From: Collinsella tanakaei
GTDB taxonomy: Bacteria > Actinomycetota > Coriobacteriia > Coriobacteriales > Coriobacteriaceae
Length of the DNA stretch: 64,000 bases
Direction: 5' to 3'
NCBI RefSeq assembly: GCF_016900375.1
Contig: NZ_JACJKB010000005.1
Span: 1 to 64,000 of the forward strand
Translations under genes and position numbers: made by a program
In this document: piece by piece, positions 8,443-16,094 of the stretch
Layout of the letters: the number at the start of each line of letters is the position of its first letter
Position numbering within the stretch: position 1 is the first letter of the stretch
The notes under the pieces: generated by a model
The model's input: the letters and a program-made list of their open reading frames with translations, nothing else
Databases searched by the model: none
What the model was told of the DNA's origin: nothing

Positions 8443-9715
8443 CTCCGATGCTCCTTTCGGTTGAGTGCTTGCTTTTGACTGGATGCTCTAGTGCCTCTTC
8501 GGGCCGACGGGATCTCCGCTCGATCGCCGCTGCGAGTGCGGACCCGCCGACCGCGGCGATGAGCCTGAGCGTCTCGCGGCCGACCTCGTCCGAGAGCTGT
8601 CTCGATTCGTCTGAGGCGGCGGTGAGCGCTCTTGCCGCCTTCCGAAGTGCGGCAGATGCATACCCGCTACGCCCATGCGTATCCCCCGGTCCGCTTTCTC
8701 GGGGCATTGGCGCGGGAATCCTCATCCTGAGCGACCCCGGGCCGTGATCCGGCGCGGGCTCCAAGCGCCGTTGCGGGGCGCCTCCCTCCCGCGGCAGCCT
8801 CGTCCTGTCGGGCGCGACGACACGGAGGAGTGCGTTGGCGAGCCTCGCGTCGAGGTCGCGAGCGGCCTTCTCCGCGACCCGCTCGGCGGCATCGCCCTCG
8901 AGGCCTCGGAGCCACGCGCATCGCAGCACGGCCTCCCGGAACGACGACCTGACATCCTCGATCTCCGGGCGGGCAGCGGACAGCCGGTCGAGCTCGGAGG
9001 CGACTCTGGCTGCCGCGTCCGGGTGCCAGCGTCTCAGGTGCCCGTACGAGATCCTGCCGTCTGGCGGCAGGCCGAGGTCCCGGACATCCGCCGCGGTGAC
9101 CTCGCGCATCGCGGCGATCGCGGCGTCGCGGGCGGCGTCACGGTCCGCCAGCGCCGCGGGCATCGCGGGCGCGAGCGCCGCGGCGGCGAGTGCGCGTCTG
9201 CCCTCGGCAAGATCGCGCCGGCCGACGAGGGCGGCGAAGCGGCCGGACGCCGACCACGCGATGACGTGCACGTGCTCGCCCGCGGTGAGGTCCCCGCCGG
9301 CGCCCCTCTGGCCGCCGTGCTCGGCAGCGACCCACCGGACGTCCGACTCGGGGACGCCCATCATCCGCGCGAGCGCCGGGTCGAGCTCGCTGCGGAGGTA
9401 GCGCTCCCAGTCGCGCTTGCACGCGAGTCGGAGCTCATCTGCCTCCTCGCGCCTCACGCTCATGACGAGCGTGAGCAGCGCCCCGTCCGCCTGCGCGACG
9501 GCGCGTTCGGCTGCGGCGACCGCTACCGCGCCGTCGCGGTCGAACAGCGCGGTGGACCCGGGCCGAGCGCCCGCGTAGCCAGCGAGGCCGGCGCGGGCCT
9601 CGTCCTCGGGCGTCGGCCCGCGGTCGGCTCCCTCGCGCGTCGCGATGTAGCCGACGCCGCCCGCCGAGGCTGAGGCGCGGCCGGGAGAGCCCGGGAGGTG
9701 CACCCGGGCGCTCAT
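8411..9715 (-). CDS. MobP/MobL-like relaxase
   Basis: The product has 434 residues from the ATG at 9715; a GTG at 9742 would add nine and overlap the upstream gene. Near the N-terminus it has the GYIATREGA block seen in MobP3/MobL relaxases. About residue 160 it has EHVHVIAWSASGRF, whose H-x-H pattern fits the metal-binding motif III. The C-terminal 150 residues are Arg/Ala-rich and low complexity. Its role would be to nick oriT and pilot the strand. Neighbours support this: an RHH accessory gene lies just upstream and the coupling ATPase downstream. The extreme GC content makes precise subfamily assignment by eye uncertain. Confidence 0.78.
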   Translation of the reverse strand: MSARVHLPGSPGRASASAGGVGYIATREGADRGPTPEDEARAGLAGYAGARPGSTALFDRDGAVAVAAAERAVAQADGALLTLVMSVRREEADELRLACKRDWERYLRSELDPALARMMGVPESDVRWVAAEHGGQRGAGGDLTAGEHVHVIAWSASGRFAALVGRRDLAEGRRALAAAALAPAMPAALADRDAARDAAIAAMREVTAADVRDLGLPPDGRISYGHLRRWHPDAAARVASELDRLSAARPEIEDVRSSFREAVLRCAWLRGLEGDAAERVAEKAARDLDARLANALLRVVAPDRTRLPREGGAPQRRLEPAPDHGPGSLRMRIPAPMPRESGPGDTHGRSGYASAALRKAARALTAASDESRQLSDEVGRETLRLIAAVGGSALAAAIERRSRRPEEALEHPVKSKHSTERSIGDGEVVQHRTR

Positions 9716-9728
9716 GAAGAAGCTGCCC

Positions 9729-10175
9729 CTACCCGGACGCACGCTCGATCGCCTCCTCGAGTGTCATGCCCGCCTGCACCATGCGCGCCCGCTCGTCGTA
9801 GGCGGCGTACACGTCCGCGAGCGGCACGTCCGCGAGGCCGGGGTACGCCTCCTTGAGCAGCTCACAGGATGCGATCGCCGCTGCGACCGAGCCGCGCGTC
9901 GCGCGGTGCACGACGCGCGCGATCCTGTCTTCCTGCTCGGCGTTGCGCCGCTCGAGCGACCCGTCGATCTCCTCGATCAGGGGGCGCATCACGCCACGCA
10001 GGTAGGCACCGAGTTCGGTGGAGTAGAGCTCGAGCCCGTCGCGGGCTAGGCCCGCTGACAGCAGTTCGCGCGCGGCGGCGCTATCGGCGATTCCCCTCGA
10101 CGAGGCGTATGCGCGCAGGCGGCGGTGGGCGTCCTCGTCGAGCCTCAGGCTCATGACGCGCTTCTTGGTTCCCAT
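9729..10175 (-). CDS. Ribbon-helix-helix mobilization accessory protein (MobC-like)
   Basis: The 148-residue protein begins with a ribbon-helix-helix fold: a basic strand (KKRVMSLRLDEDAHRRLRA), then two helices ending SAAARELLSAGL by residue 43. The remainder is a helical region. RHH proteins next to relaxases bind oriT and help the relaxase open it, and often repress their own operon. The stop codon lies 13 bases before the relaxase ATG, so the two genes form one unit. The start follows GAAAGGAGTTCG. Confidence 0.75.
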   Translation of the reverse strand: MGTKKRVMSLRLDEDAHRRLRAYASSRGIADSAAARELLSAGLARDGLELYSTELGAYLRGVMRPLIEEIDGSLERRNAEQEDRIARVVHRATRGSVAAAIASCELLKEAYPGLADVPLADVYAAYDERARMVQAGMTLEEAIERASG

Positions 10176-10222
10176 AACGAACTCCTTTCATGTAAAGGGT
10201 TCTAGCGGTAGGTCGCCCGCCG

Positions 10223-10711
10223 CTAGAAGGGAATGTCGTCGAATACGATGGGATAGCCCTCCGGTGCCGCGTCTGCGGGCAGCGCCCGAATCACCTCGAA
10301 GGAGTTCGTGTTGCGCTCGATTTCCGAGCCGAACGCGGCGAGGTACTTGTCCGGTTGCTCTTCCGCGCCGTAAGCCGTGCGGGCGAGCTTCGTGAACTTG
10401 TCAAGCAGGAAGGGGACGAGCTCCGCGTCGGGAATGCGGAGGTGACTCGTGATCCGTCGCAGCAGACCGCTGTCGACCGTCCCGTGCCAGTTGTCGCCGG
10501 GGTCGATGAGCATCACGACCGCGCCGGGACCGCTCGAGAGCGGCCGGACCGGGCGGATCATTACCGCTCGGTTCGGCGTGTACTTAGAGTTCTCGGGGTC
10601 GTATTCGATCACCTTTGCATCGCCCTTGGCGACATATGTGCGAATGGCGTCGCCTACGGTGAGCGTGATCTCGGTATTGCTGTCGCCGGTAATGTGAACC
10701 TTGTAATCCAT
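10223..10711 (-). CDS. Hypothetical protein upstream of the mobilization genes
   Basis: The product has 162 residues from the ATG at 10711, which follows GAAAGGATATACGCT. The N-terminal half is beta-rich (ITLTVGDAIRTYVAKGD). The C-terminal half is helical and ends in EGYPIVFDDIPF; the DDIPF tail recalls the acidic C-termini of single-strand DNA-binding proteins, which recruit partners. That resemblance is short and may be chance. No domain is recognised. It is co-directional with the RHH protein, 47 bases upstream of it. Confidence 0.6.
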   Translation of the reverse strand: MDYKVHITGDSNTEITLTVGDAIRTYVAKGDAKVIEYDPENSKYTPNRAVMIRPVRPLSSGPGAVVMLIDPGDNWHGTVDSGLLRRITSHLRIPDAELVPFLLDKFTKLARTAYGAEEQPDKYLAAFGSEIERNTNSFEVIRALPADAAPEGYPIVFDDIPF

Positions 10712-10843
10712 AGCGTATATCCTTTCAATCTGAGACAAGGGATGCTTGGTTGGAGCTGTGGTGGCTTGGTTTGGTGAAAGGAGCCGGATGCCTGCCTACT
10801 TTTTTGCCGGCTCAGATCGCCGAAAGCCGATTGGGCAACGAAT

Positions 10844-11076
10844 GGGTGCCGGTTGGGTGCCGATGTCGGGCCCTGCGGCTCCCCGTCTTCACCTGCTTTC
10901 GTGCGCTGTTTTTCCGGGTGCCCATGGTGCCGATGTTTTTCGAGGAGTTGGATACGTTGCTCCTTGCTGAGATGCGAGGAAAAGACCGGCGCTATCGGCA
11001 CCCTGATGAAAGGCGCCTGATAAAAGGGGCTACGAGGGTGCCGCACGGACAGCCGAGCGGCACCCTCTGCGGCACC
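10844..11076. repeat. GGTGCC repeat cluster with 11-bp hairpin; candidate oriT or replication origin
   Basis: GGTGCC or its complement occurs eight times: at 10845, 10856, 10917, 10926, 10997, 11037, 11059 and 11071. Bases 11034-11044 (GAGGGTGCCGC) pair perfectly with 11057-11067 around a 12-base loop. The interval 10712-11075 has no credible gene. It sits between the replication-type gene and the mobilization operon, which is the usual place for oriT or a replication origin. The last repeat overlaps the stop codon of the VapE gene. Confidence 0.45.
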
Positions 11077-12290
11077 TAATCCCTATCTTGATGTTGATGG
11101 GACCAGCACCTTTGCTTTCCGTAGCCGAGGCAGAGCCTCTTGCCGCTCGCGACCCATCCCGGGGCGTCGTTGGTGAGGATCCGTGCAACGTGCTTGCACA
11201 GCGCCAAGGTCGGTGTTGTTTTCAGCCCTCGCTCGATGACCTCTCGAGTGCAGATCGGATGGTCTGTATTTCGCGCGAGGTACCCCAAGACGGGGTGTAC
11301 GAGTGGGTCTTCCTCCCGGAAATTATCGCGCTGCCTGGCCGCCTCCATCTCCATTTTTGGAGATAGGGTCAATCGAAAGCGCTCGTCGCCCGATTTCATC
11401 CAGTACACGACCTCGGCCCACACCTGCTCGGCGACATGGTGGGAGTTGGGCGCGAACAAAGAAGAGGTCGGACGGTTGATTCCGCATGCGACCGGTAGGA
11501 ACCTTCGTGCTCCGCTGGTTTTGTCGCTGATGAAATCGATATCATTGGTCGTTGCGAGAAAAACCGCTCGACGCGGGAAGATGTTCGTACGACGGCAGTA
11601 TGCGCCACGATACTCATCCGCCTGCCGGGTCAGTCCGGCTTTCACGCCTTCGAGAGCCCGCCCGGAGATTCCAGAGAGCTCGGCGAGCTCGACGATCCAC
11701 TTGCTTCTGATCAGCTCCCCGCAGCGTTTGACGTCGCTGAGATCGTTAACCGAGTCACAGTAGAGTTGGTCCTCAAGAGCCATCAGCCGAGCGAAAGTGC
11801 TTTTCCCGATTCCACCGGGTCCTGCGAGGACTGGCGTGTAGTCGCATTTCGCACCGGGATGGTATGCGCGCGCAACTGCTTCGCATAGCCATAGCCGCTC
11901 AACTTCCACATTGTATTCTGACTCATGAGCGCCAAGGTACATTGAAAAAAGGGAGCCTGCGCGCTCCGCCCCATCCCAGTGCAGCGAGTCTAAAAGATTG
12001 ACGAGTGGGTCATAGCTTCGATTGTCCGCGTAGATTCGGACGGCGTGCTCGTAGTTCCGGTCTGAGCGAAGGCCGATGTCGGACTGAAGCGCTGCGTACA
12101 GACGGGAATCGTCTGTGTCGGTCCAGGGCCTCTGTAGATTGCTTGGGGCCCATGGCAGCGGACCTGTCTTGAACGGCTCCCGGACCAGCATGTTGAATCC
12201 GAGTTCGATGCCCATGTCCTCAAGGTGGCCGACGATGTCAATGATTGAGGGATTGCGGCTTGGGCCCATCTCGTCGTCCTGCCGCTTCAT
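11076..12290 (-). CDS. VapE-type (virulence-associated E) replication ATPase
   Basis: The 404-residue protein belongs to the VapE family, which supplies helicase/primase-like ATPase activity to phages and integrative elements. Visible features are LLDSLHWDGAERAGSLF, the P-loop (AGPGGIGKSTF, about residue 160), KWIVELAELSG, and the TRQADEYRGAYCR block with the FLATTNDIDFI Walker-B/sensor region. It is shorter than many VapE proteins, as it lacks an obvious N-terminal primase domain. The start overlaps the stop of the preceding small gene as ATGA, so the two are coupled. Confidence 0.85.
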   Translation of the reverse strand: MKRQDDEMGPSRNPSIIDIVGHLEDMGIELGFNMLVREPFKTGPLPWAPSNLQRPWTDTDDSRLYAALQSDIGLRSDRNYEHAVRIYADNRSYDPLVNLLDSLHWDGAERAGSLFSMYLGAHESEYNVEVERLWLCEAVARAYHPGAKCDYTPVLAGPGGIGKSTFARLMALEDQLYCDSVNDLSDVKRCGELIRSKWIVELAELSGISGRALEGVKAGLTRQADEYRGAYCRRTNIFPRRAVFLATTNDIDFISDKTSGARRFLPVACGINRPTSSLFAPNSHHVAEQVWAEVVYWMKSGDERFRLTLSPKMEMEAARQRDNFREEDPLVHPVLGYLARNTDHPICTREVIERGLKTTPTLALCKHVARILTNDAPGWVASGKRLCLGYGKQRCWSHQHQDRD

Positions 12291-12472
12291 TGCAGAGCTC
12301 CTGACGCTTGATGCTGCATAACTGCGCGCTTCTCGAGCTCCTCGATTCGAAGTTCCAGGACGAGGAGCTTGAGGGCCAACTCCCTCCCATGGACTTGCGC
12401 GTCGTCCGCAAGTCCATGCTCCTTCAGGACGCTCTCGAGATGTAGCCGGTTGATAGTGGTAATATCAATCAT
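12287..12472 (-). CDS. Small hypothetical helical protein
   Basis: The 61-residue product starts at the ATG at 12472, preceded by GGGAG. It is predicted helical, with a leucine-rich stretch (ELALKLLVLELRIEELEKR) that could form a coiled coil. No family is recognised. It lies between the excisionase-like gene and the VapE gene, overlapping the latter by four bases, so it is probably part of the element's early operon. Confidence 0.6.
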   Translation of the reverse strand: MIDITTINRLHLESVLKEHGLADDAQVHGRELALKLLVLELRIEELEKRAVMQHQASGALQ

Positions 12473-12550
12473 GGCGTCTCCCATCTATATATTCGTTTGT
12501 CAACAATTGGGTGGCGATTGCCGGGCCGCTAAGTCCCTGCCAGGAGATCG

Positions 12551-12742
12551 CTAGCGGCCCTTCTCTGCGCCTGCCGCGGTCGGCTTGAGTCCAAGCGCTT
12601 CGCAAAGCTTGGACTCGGAAATCATCCAAGTCGAGCCGACCTTCAGAAACGGCAGCTCCCCGCTGCGTGCAAGCCGATACATTTTTGCCGGCGAGCAACG
12701 GGCGATAGGTGCGGATTCACCGAGAGTAAGCATCTTGTCCAT
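12551..12742 (-). CDS. Excisionase-like helix-turn-helix protein
   Basis: This 63-residue protein has the MerR/Xis-type winged HTH pattern: an initial helix, then SPAKMYRLARSGELPFLKVGSTWMISESKL, in which the LPF-KVG-W-I wing is typical of the helix_turn_helix_17 (excisionase) family. I chose the ATG at 12742 because AGGAGG sits eight bases before it; a GTG at 12751 is too close to that site. It would act as the directionality factor for the nearby integrase or as a regulator of the leftward operon. It is the first gene after a recognisable promoter. Confidence 0.75.
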   Translation of the reverse strand: MDKMLTLGESAPIARCSPAKMYRLARSGELPFLKVGSTWMISESKLCEALGLKPTAAGAEKGR

Positions 12743-12791
12743 ACATATCACCTCCTGACTATGTTTAAAGTAATCTCATAAGACTAAGAAC

Positions 12792-12821
12792 ATTATAGGC
12801 ATACTTGATCCATAAAGGCAA
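12792..12821 (-). promoter_or_regulatory. Sigma-70-like promoter of the leftward element operon
   Basis: Read on the minus strand, TTGCCT (12821-12816) is followed after 18 bases by a consensus TATAAT (12797-12792). It lies about 50 bases upstream of the excisionase-like start codon. On the plus strand another TATAAT at 12865-12870 could serve the rightward gene, but its -35 region is poor. Confidence 0.55.
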
Positions 12822-12903
12822 GAAATGTTCAAAGTCATAGTACAGCTCCATAAACATAAGCAGCTATAATACTAGTAGTACGAAATCGATAAGGGAGGAT
12901 CCA

Positions 12904-14148
12904 ATGAGTTTGGCGGCAATCGCTACCAATGAGATTGGTATGCACGTGCTCGTGCGGGCATGGCCAAAGGGCGAGGAGTGGTCGGCGGGCAACGCCCCGC
13001 TGACCATGAATGCAATCAACAGCTTGCTCGCCGCGAAGAAGCCGCGTGAGCTCGCTGCCGCGGTGTCTGCATTCCCGCCGCTGCTTCCAATGGGGGTCAA
13101 TCTCGAGGGCGGTCGAGGGCCGAGGTGCGCTTCCATAAGCGACGCCCTGTCGGAGCCGGGGTCTCTCAGGCTGGGCCCCGTTAATCCAGAGCTTCTCCAG
13201 TATGAGTCCCATTTCGATGTTGGCGCGACACCGAAGAACGGGTTGTCTGCGGCGAGGAACGCGCAAAAGGCGTGTTCGTTTGGCTCTGAATGGCTGCGCT
13301 CGATATCCGATTCGCGCGAGGTCAATGGGTGTGAATTGGTGATTGAGCCTTTTGCTGATTGGGCCTTTGTAAGGAACGTTGCAGGCTTGGTCTCCAAACT
13401 GCTCGCTCTGATTTCTTCGGGCAGCGATTCTCCGATGATCTCGGCGGGGTTTACGAAGAGGGACAACGAAACGTTTGGCGGCGAGGTATGGATGATCCCC
13501 TTTGCCTACAACCCATTCTTTGCACCTTTGAAGGCCAATCTCTCGTCTCTTGCCGCGAAGCTCGGCGACTATTCCGATTATCAAGTTCTGATGTCTGCGA
13601 TTACGCGAGGGGAGAGGGTGGCGGCTCGTTCAAGCTGGATTGCTCAGATTGCAGAAAAGGTAATCGCGAGGTGCTTTGGACCTGAGTGCCTCGACGGCGG
13701 TAAAGCGGTGTTTCTCCTGACGGCTCCGGTGGCATCAGGAGACTATATCTCACTTCTCGGCGGATGGAGAACCGCAGACGAGAGGAGGTACATGCTCTGC
13801 ACCATGGCGAATGAGGGGGAGGAGGCCGTCGCGAAACGAGTGGCATCCGCTTTGGTTGATGCCGTGGCGGGGTGTCGCCTGCAATCAGAGGATGGGGCCA
13901 TAGCGAATCTTGGATGGTCTGAATGTGCTGAGACAAGATTCGATATTCCTCCGACCCTATCCATGCAGAGGCATTCCGTTTTTGCTGATATCGTTTATCA
14001 AATCGTTTATCGAGGAAGCAACAGGATTGCGATTTGCGCGAATTGCGGCTGTGCGGTTATCCAGTCAAACATGGGTCCATTGAAAGAGTGGTGCGGCCCG
14101 GCATGTCGGATGAGCATGATCAGGCGAGCGGAAAAAGCTTCGAGATAA
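12904..14148 (+). CDS. Unknown protein with C-terminal zinc-finger-like Cys cluster
   Basis: The 414-residue protein starts after a strong AAGGGAGGATCC site. Most of it matches nothing I recognise. Near the C-terminus (about residues 378-400) is CANCGC, then a spacer, then EWCGPACRMS, a C-x2-C plus C-x3-C arrangement like the zinc finger of CGNR-type and related DNA-binding proteins. It ends one base before the GTG that could start the integrase frame, so the two are one transcription unit. A role in element regulation or immunity is inference. Base composition is less GC-rich than in the relaxase genes. Confidence 0.65.
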   Translation: MSLAAIATNEIGMHVLVRAWPKGEEWSAGNAPLTMNAINSLLAAKKPRELAAAVSAFPPLLPMGVNLEGGRGPRCASISDALSEPGSLRLGPVNPELLQYESHFDVGATPKNGLSAARNAQKACSFGSEWLRSISDSREVNGCELVIEPFADWAFVRNVAGLVSKLLALISSGSDSPMISAGFTKRDNETFGGEVWMIPFAYNPFFAPLKANLSSLAAKLGDYSDYQVLMSAITRGERVAARSSWIAQIAEKVIARCFGPECLDGGKAVFLLTAPVASGDYISLLGGWRTADERRYMLCTMANEGEEAVAKRVASALVDAVAGCRLQSEDGAIANLGWSECAETRFDIPPTLSMQRHSVFADIVYQIVYRGSNRIAICANCGCAVIQSNMGPLKEWCGPACRMSMIRRAEKASR

Positions 14149-14164
14149 GGTGGCGAAGGAAGCC

Positions 14165-15526
14165 ATGACGCGTGTTCCGAATTGCAAGGGCTCCTACTAC
14201 CGAAGAAAAGATGGAAGCTGTCAGATAAAGTACCCTTTGGGGTACAGCGAGAGTCTGCACAGATATGACAGCCATATCGAGACGTTTGGAACGGAAGCCG
14301 AGGCCATCGCCGCGATCAAAGAGATCAACGCGTTCGTCTATCACGGCGGAGCGATCTCCGAGATTCGGGAGCACCGTAAAACAGTTACCGGAAGAGACTC
14401 GGCTTCAACGATGACGTTTGCGGAGTTTGCCGAGAAGTTTGTCGCGGACAGGGCGGCTCAGGGCAACGTTGCCAACCGTACGCTTGAAGACTATCGCGTC
14501 CATATCAAAAGAATCAGCCCTTATTTTGGGGATGTGGCCGTATCTTCCATCGATCCGATGCTCGTGAACGAGCTCTATACGGGACTTAGGAGCAACGACT
14601 CTCGCAACGGAGGGGCTGCCCCCATCGGCGGAACGTATCTCCAGCATATCCACAGCACCCTCTCGCTTATCCTCGACCGTGCGGTTGCATACGGCATGCT
14701 CAAGGCAAATCCGTGCAATAAGGTGGATAAGCCAAAGAGGGATACGAAAGAGCGTGAGGCGCTGACTGTGGCCCAGTGCAGGAACTTTCTCGAATGGGTG
14801 CTCGCTGATGAGCTCGAGGCGAAAACCGTAGGCTTGCTCATCTGCTTGTTTACCGCTTCGCGTTTGTCGGAGATGCTGGCGCTGACGTGGGCGGATGTCC
14901 GTGACGAGGGGCTGTATATCACGAAGTCGATGGTGAAAGATACGCAACAGGTCAAGTCGACCAAAACCTGCGACGAACGTGTAGAACCGTGCCCCGCCAT
15001 CTTGATTGAGGCCTTAGGGAAGTGGAAGGCAATTCAGCGAAAGGAATTCGCGGAGAAGGGTCTCAAATGGGGGCCCGATACCCCGATCGTGAGTAATCGC
15101 AAAGGGACCCATACCCTGAAGACAACGTATGAGAAGTGGTTTAGGAGGAGTAAAGCTAAATACGGCCTACCTGCCGACTTCACGATCCATGGCTTTCGTC
15201 ATACGGTAACGACGATACTGCAGAAGGACGTCGGCACGGACATCGCCACAACCATGAGCATCACCGGTCACAAGACGATGCAGATGCTCAAGCGATATTC
15301 CCATACGGATCATCAGGCTAGGCGCGAGGCCCTTGATGCGCTCGGCAGGCTTTTGTCCCCTGACGACGAGGAGATGAGGTGCCGCAATTGCGCTCTCTGG
15401 TCTGCATCCCCGAGCAATGGCGCCATTGGAGCTTGCTGGGCCAGGATGGATGAGGGGTTTGTGGCGGTCGTCTCAGGGGCATCGAGATGCGAGACGAACG
15501 AGTTTAGGGCTAAAAACGGTGGGTGA
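14165..15526 (+). CDS. Tyrosine recombinase integrase
   Basis: The protein has 453 residues from the ATG at 14165, which follows GAAGGA; a GTG at 14150 would add five. It has an N-terminal arm-binding region, a SAM-like core-binding domain (MTFAEFAEKFVADRAAQGN onward) and a catalytic domain. Catalytic residues are visible: Arg in LFTASRLSEML, HGFRHT (H-x-x-R), the TGHKTM histidine and the tyrosine in LKRYSH. After the usual end it has an extra tail with four cysteines (CRNCALW, GACW, SRCETNEF), which may bind a metal. The att site lies about 150 bases downstream, as expected for the enzyme that inserts this element. Confidence 0.93.
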   Translation: MTRVPNCKGSYYRRKDGSCQIKYPLGYSESLHRYDSHIETFGTEAEAIAAIKEINAFVYHGGAISEIREHRKTVTGRDSASTMTFAEFAEKFVADRAAQGNVANRTLEDYRVHIKRISPYFGDVAVSSIDPMLVNELYTGLRSNDSRNGGAAPIGGTYLQHIHSTLSLILDRAVAYGMLKANPCNKVDKPKRDTKEREALTVAQCRNFLEWVLADELEAKTVGLLICLFTASRLSEMLALTWADVRDEGLYITKSMVKDTQQVKSTKTCDERVEPCPAILIEALGKWKAIQRKEFAEKGLKWGPDTPIVSNRKGTHTLKTTYEKWFRRSKAKYGLPADFTIHGFRHTVTTILQKDVGTDIATTMSITGHKTMQMLKRYSHTDHQARREALDALGRLLSPDDEEMRCRNCALWSASPSNGAIGACWARMDEGFVAVVSGASRCETNEFRAKNGG

Positions 15527-15680
15527 GAGGTCGAAAGGACTGCGAAGAAACCGCGATGAATCTTCCGTCAAGGGCGGTGCGACGAATTCGCGATGAAGAA
15601 TCTGAGCGAAGTTTATCAGCGTCTGCCTTGGATAACTTGCTATACCCACCATCGATTATGCTAGGCAAACCCGGGAGCAG

Positions 15681-15727
15681 GGCTCATAACCCGGAGGTCG
15701 TAGGTTCAAATCCTGCCCCCGCGACCA
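15681..15727 (+). other. Right attachment site (attR): 3' half of an initiator tRNA-fMet
   Basis: The sequence covers the anticodon loop (CTCATAA, CAT at 15685-15687), most of the anticodon stem with its run of G:C pairs, the variable loop, a complete T-arm with TTCAAAT, the 3' acceptor strand CCCCGCG, discriminator A and CCA. The matching 5' acceptor strand CGCGGGG and a D-arm are missing upstream. The last anticodon-stem pairs also break at its outer edge. This is the expected product of integration into the 3' half of a tRNA gene, so the intact tRNA should lie left of the window. Confidence 0.8.
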
Positions 15728-15736
15728 AGAACTTGC

Positions 15737-15773
15737 AGCTCGGAGGTCTTACGGCCTCTGAGCTTTTTCTTTG
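15737..15773 (+). terminator. Rho-independent terminator of the tRNA locus
   Basis: AGCTCGGAGG at 15737-15746 pairs with CCTCTGAGCT ending at 15764, with one G:U pair. It is followed by TTTTCTTTG. It was probably the native terminator of the tRNA-fMet gene before the element inserted. Confidence 0.75.
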
Positions 15774-15804
15774 TGAAAGTTCGGGGACAGGCACCAAACT
15801 TTCA
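15774..15804. repeat. REP-like hairpin, 31-nt TGAAAGTT family
   Basis: TGAAAGTT at the left pairs with AACTTTCA at the right around a CGGGGACAGGCACCA core. It follows the tRNA terminator directly and is the first copy after the end of the mobile element. Confidence 0.75.
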
Positions 15805-15838
15805 TCGAGCGAGCTCCGGGATGCGCGGCAAGGGGGGC

Positions 15839-16022
15839 GGTACCAAAAACGCGACTTTTGAGAGGGTTATCAACTAAGCAACGCAGTGTAACTTAACTGA
15901 ATGGATAAGCAAGTAGCTTTACCTGCTGCGATGCTGTTCGTCGTGCATAAAAACAGCCCGATTCAGCTTCCGATAAACCCACTAATATGATGAGATATCT
16001 CAAAAGTCGCGTATTTGGTCCC
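15839..16022. repeat. MITE-like element A, 184 bp, with 24-bp terminal inverted repeats
   Basis: The left end (GGTACCAAAAACGCGAC plus TTTTGAG) and the right end are reverse complements over 24 bases with two mismatches. The interior is AT-rich compared with its surroundings and has no gene. A second copy of nearly the same length with the same ends is at 61446-61630. Confidence 0.7.
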
Positions 16023-16063
16023 GAGCTATCTGCAATGGGCGGGAAAGCCGAAAGCCCTATACA

Positions 16064-16094
16064 TGAAAGCCCGGGGACAGGCCCCAAACTTTCA
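16064..16094. repeat. REP-like hairpin, 31-nt TGAAAGTT family
   Basis: This copy has TGAAAGCC on the left and AACTTTCA on the right around GGGGACAGGCCCC. It ends one base before the stop codon of the leftward nuclease gene. The left arm has lost two stem pairs. Confidence 0.7.

Noticed and set aside
10654-11046. 130-codon minus-strand frame between VapE and the mobilization genes
   Set aside because: It covers the GGTGCC repeat cluster and the start of a supported gene, and its composition is random. No ribosome-binding site is seen.
15640-15727. Complete tRNA-Met gene
   Set aside because: The T-arm, anticodon and CCA are intact, but no 5' acceptor strand or D-arm precedes them, and the outer anticodon stem is mismatched. 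It is better explained as the duplicated 3' half left by integration.
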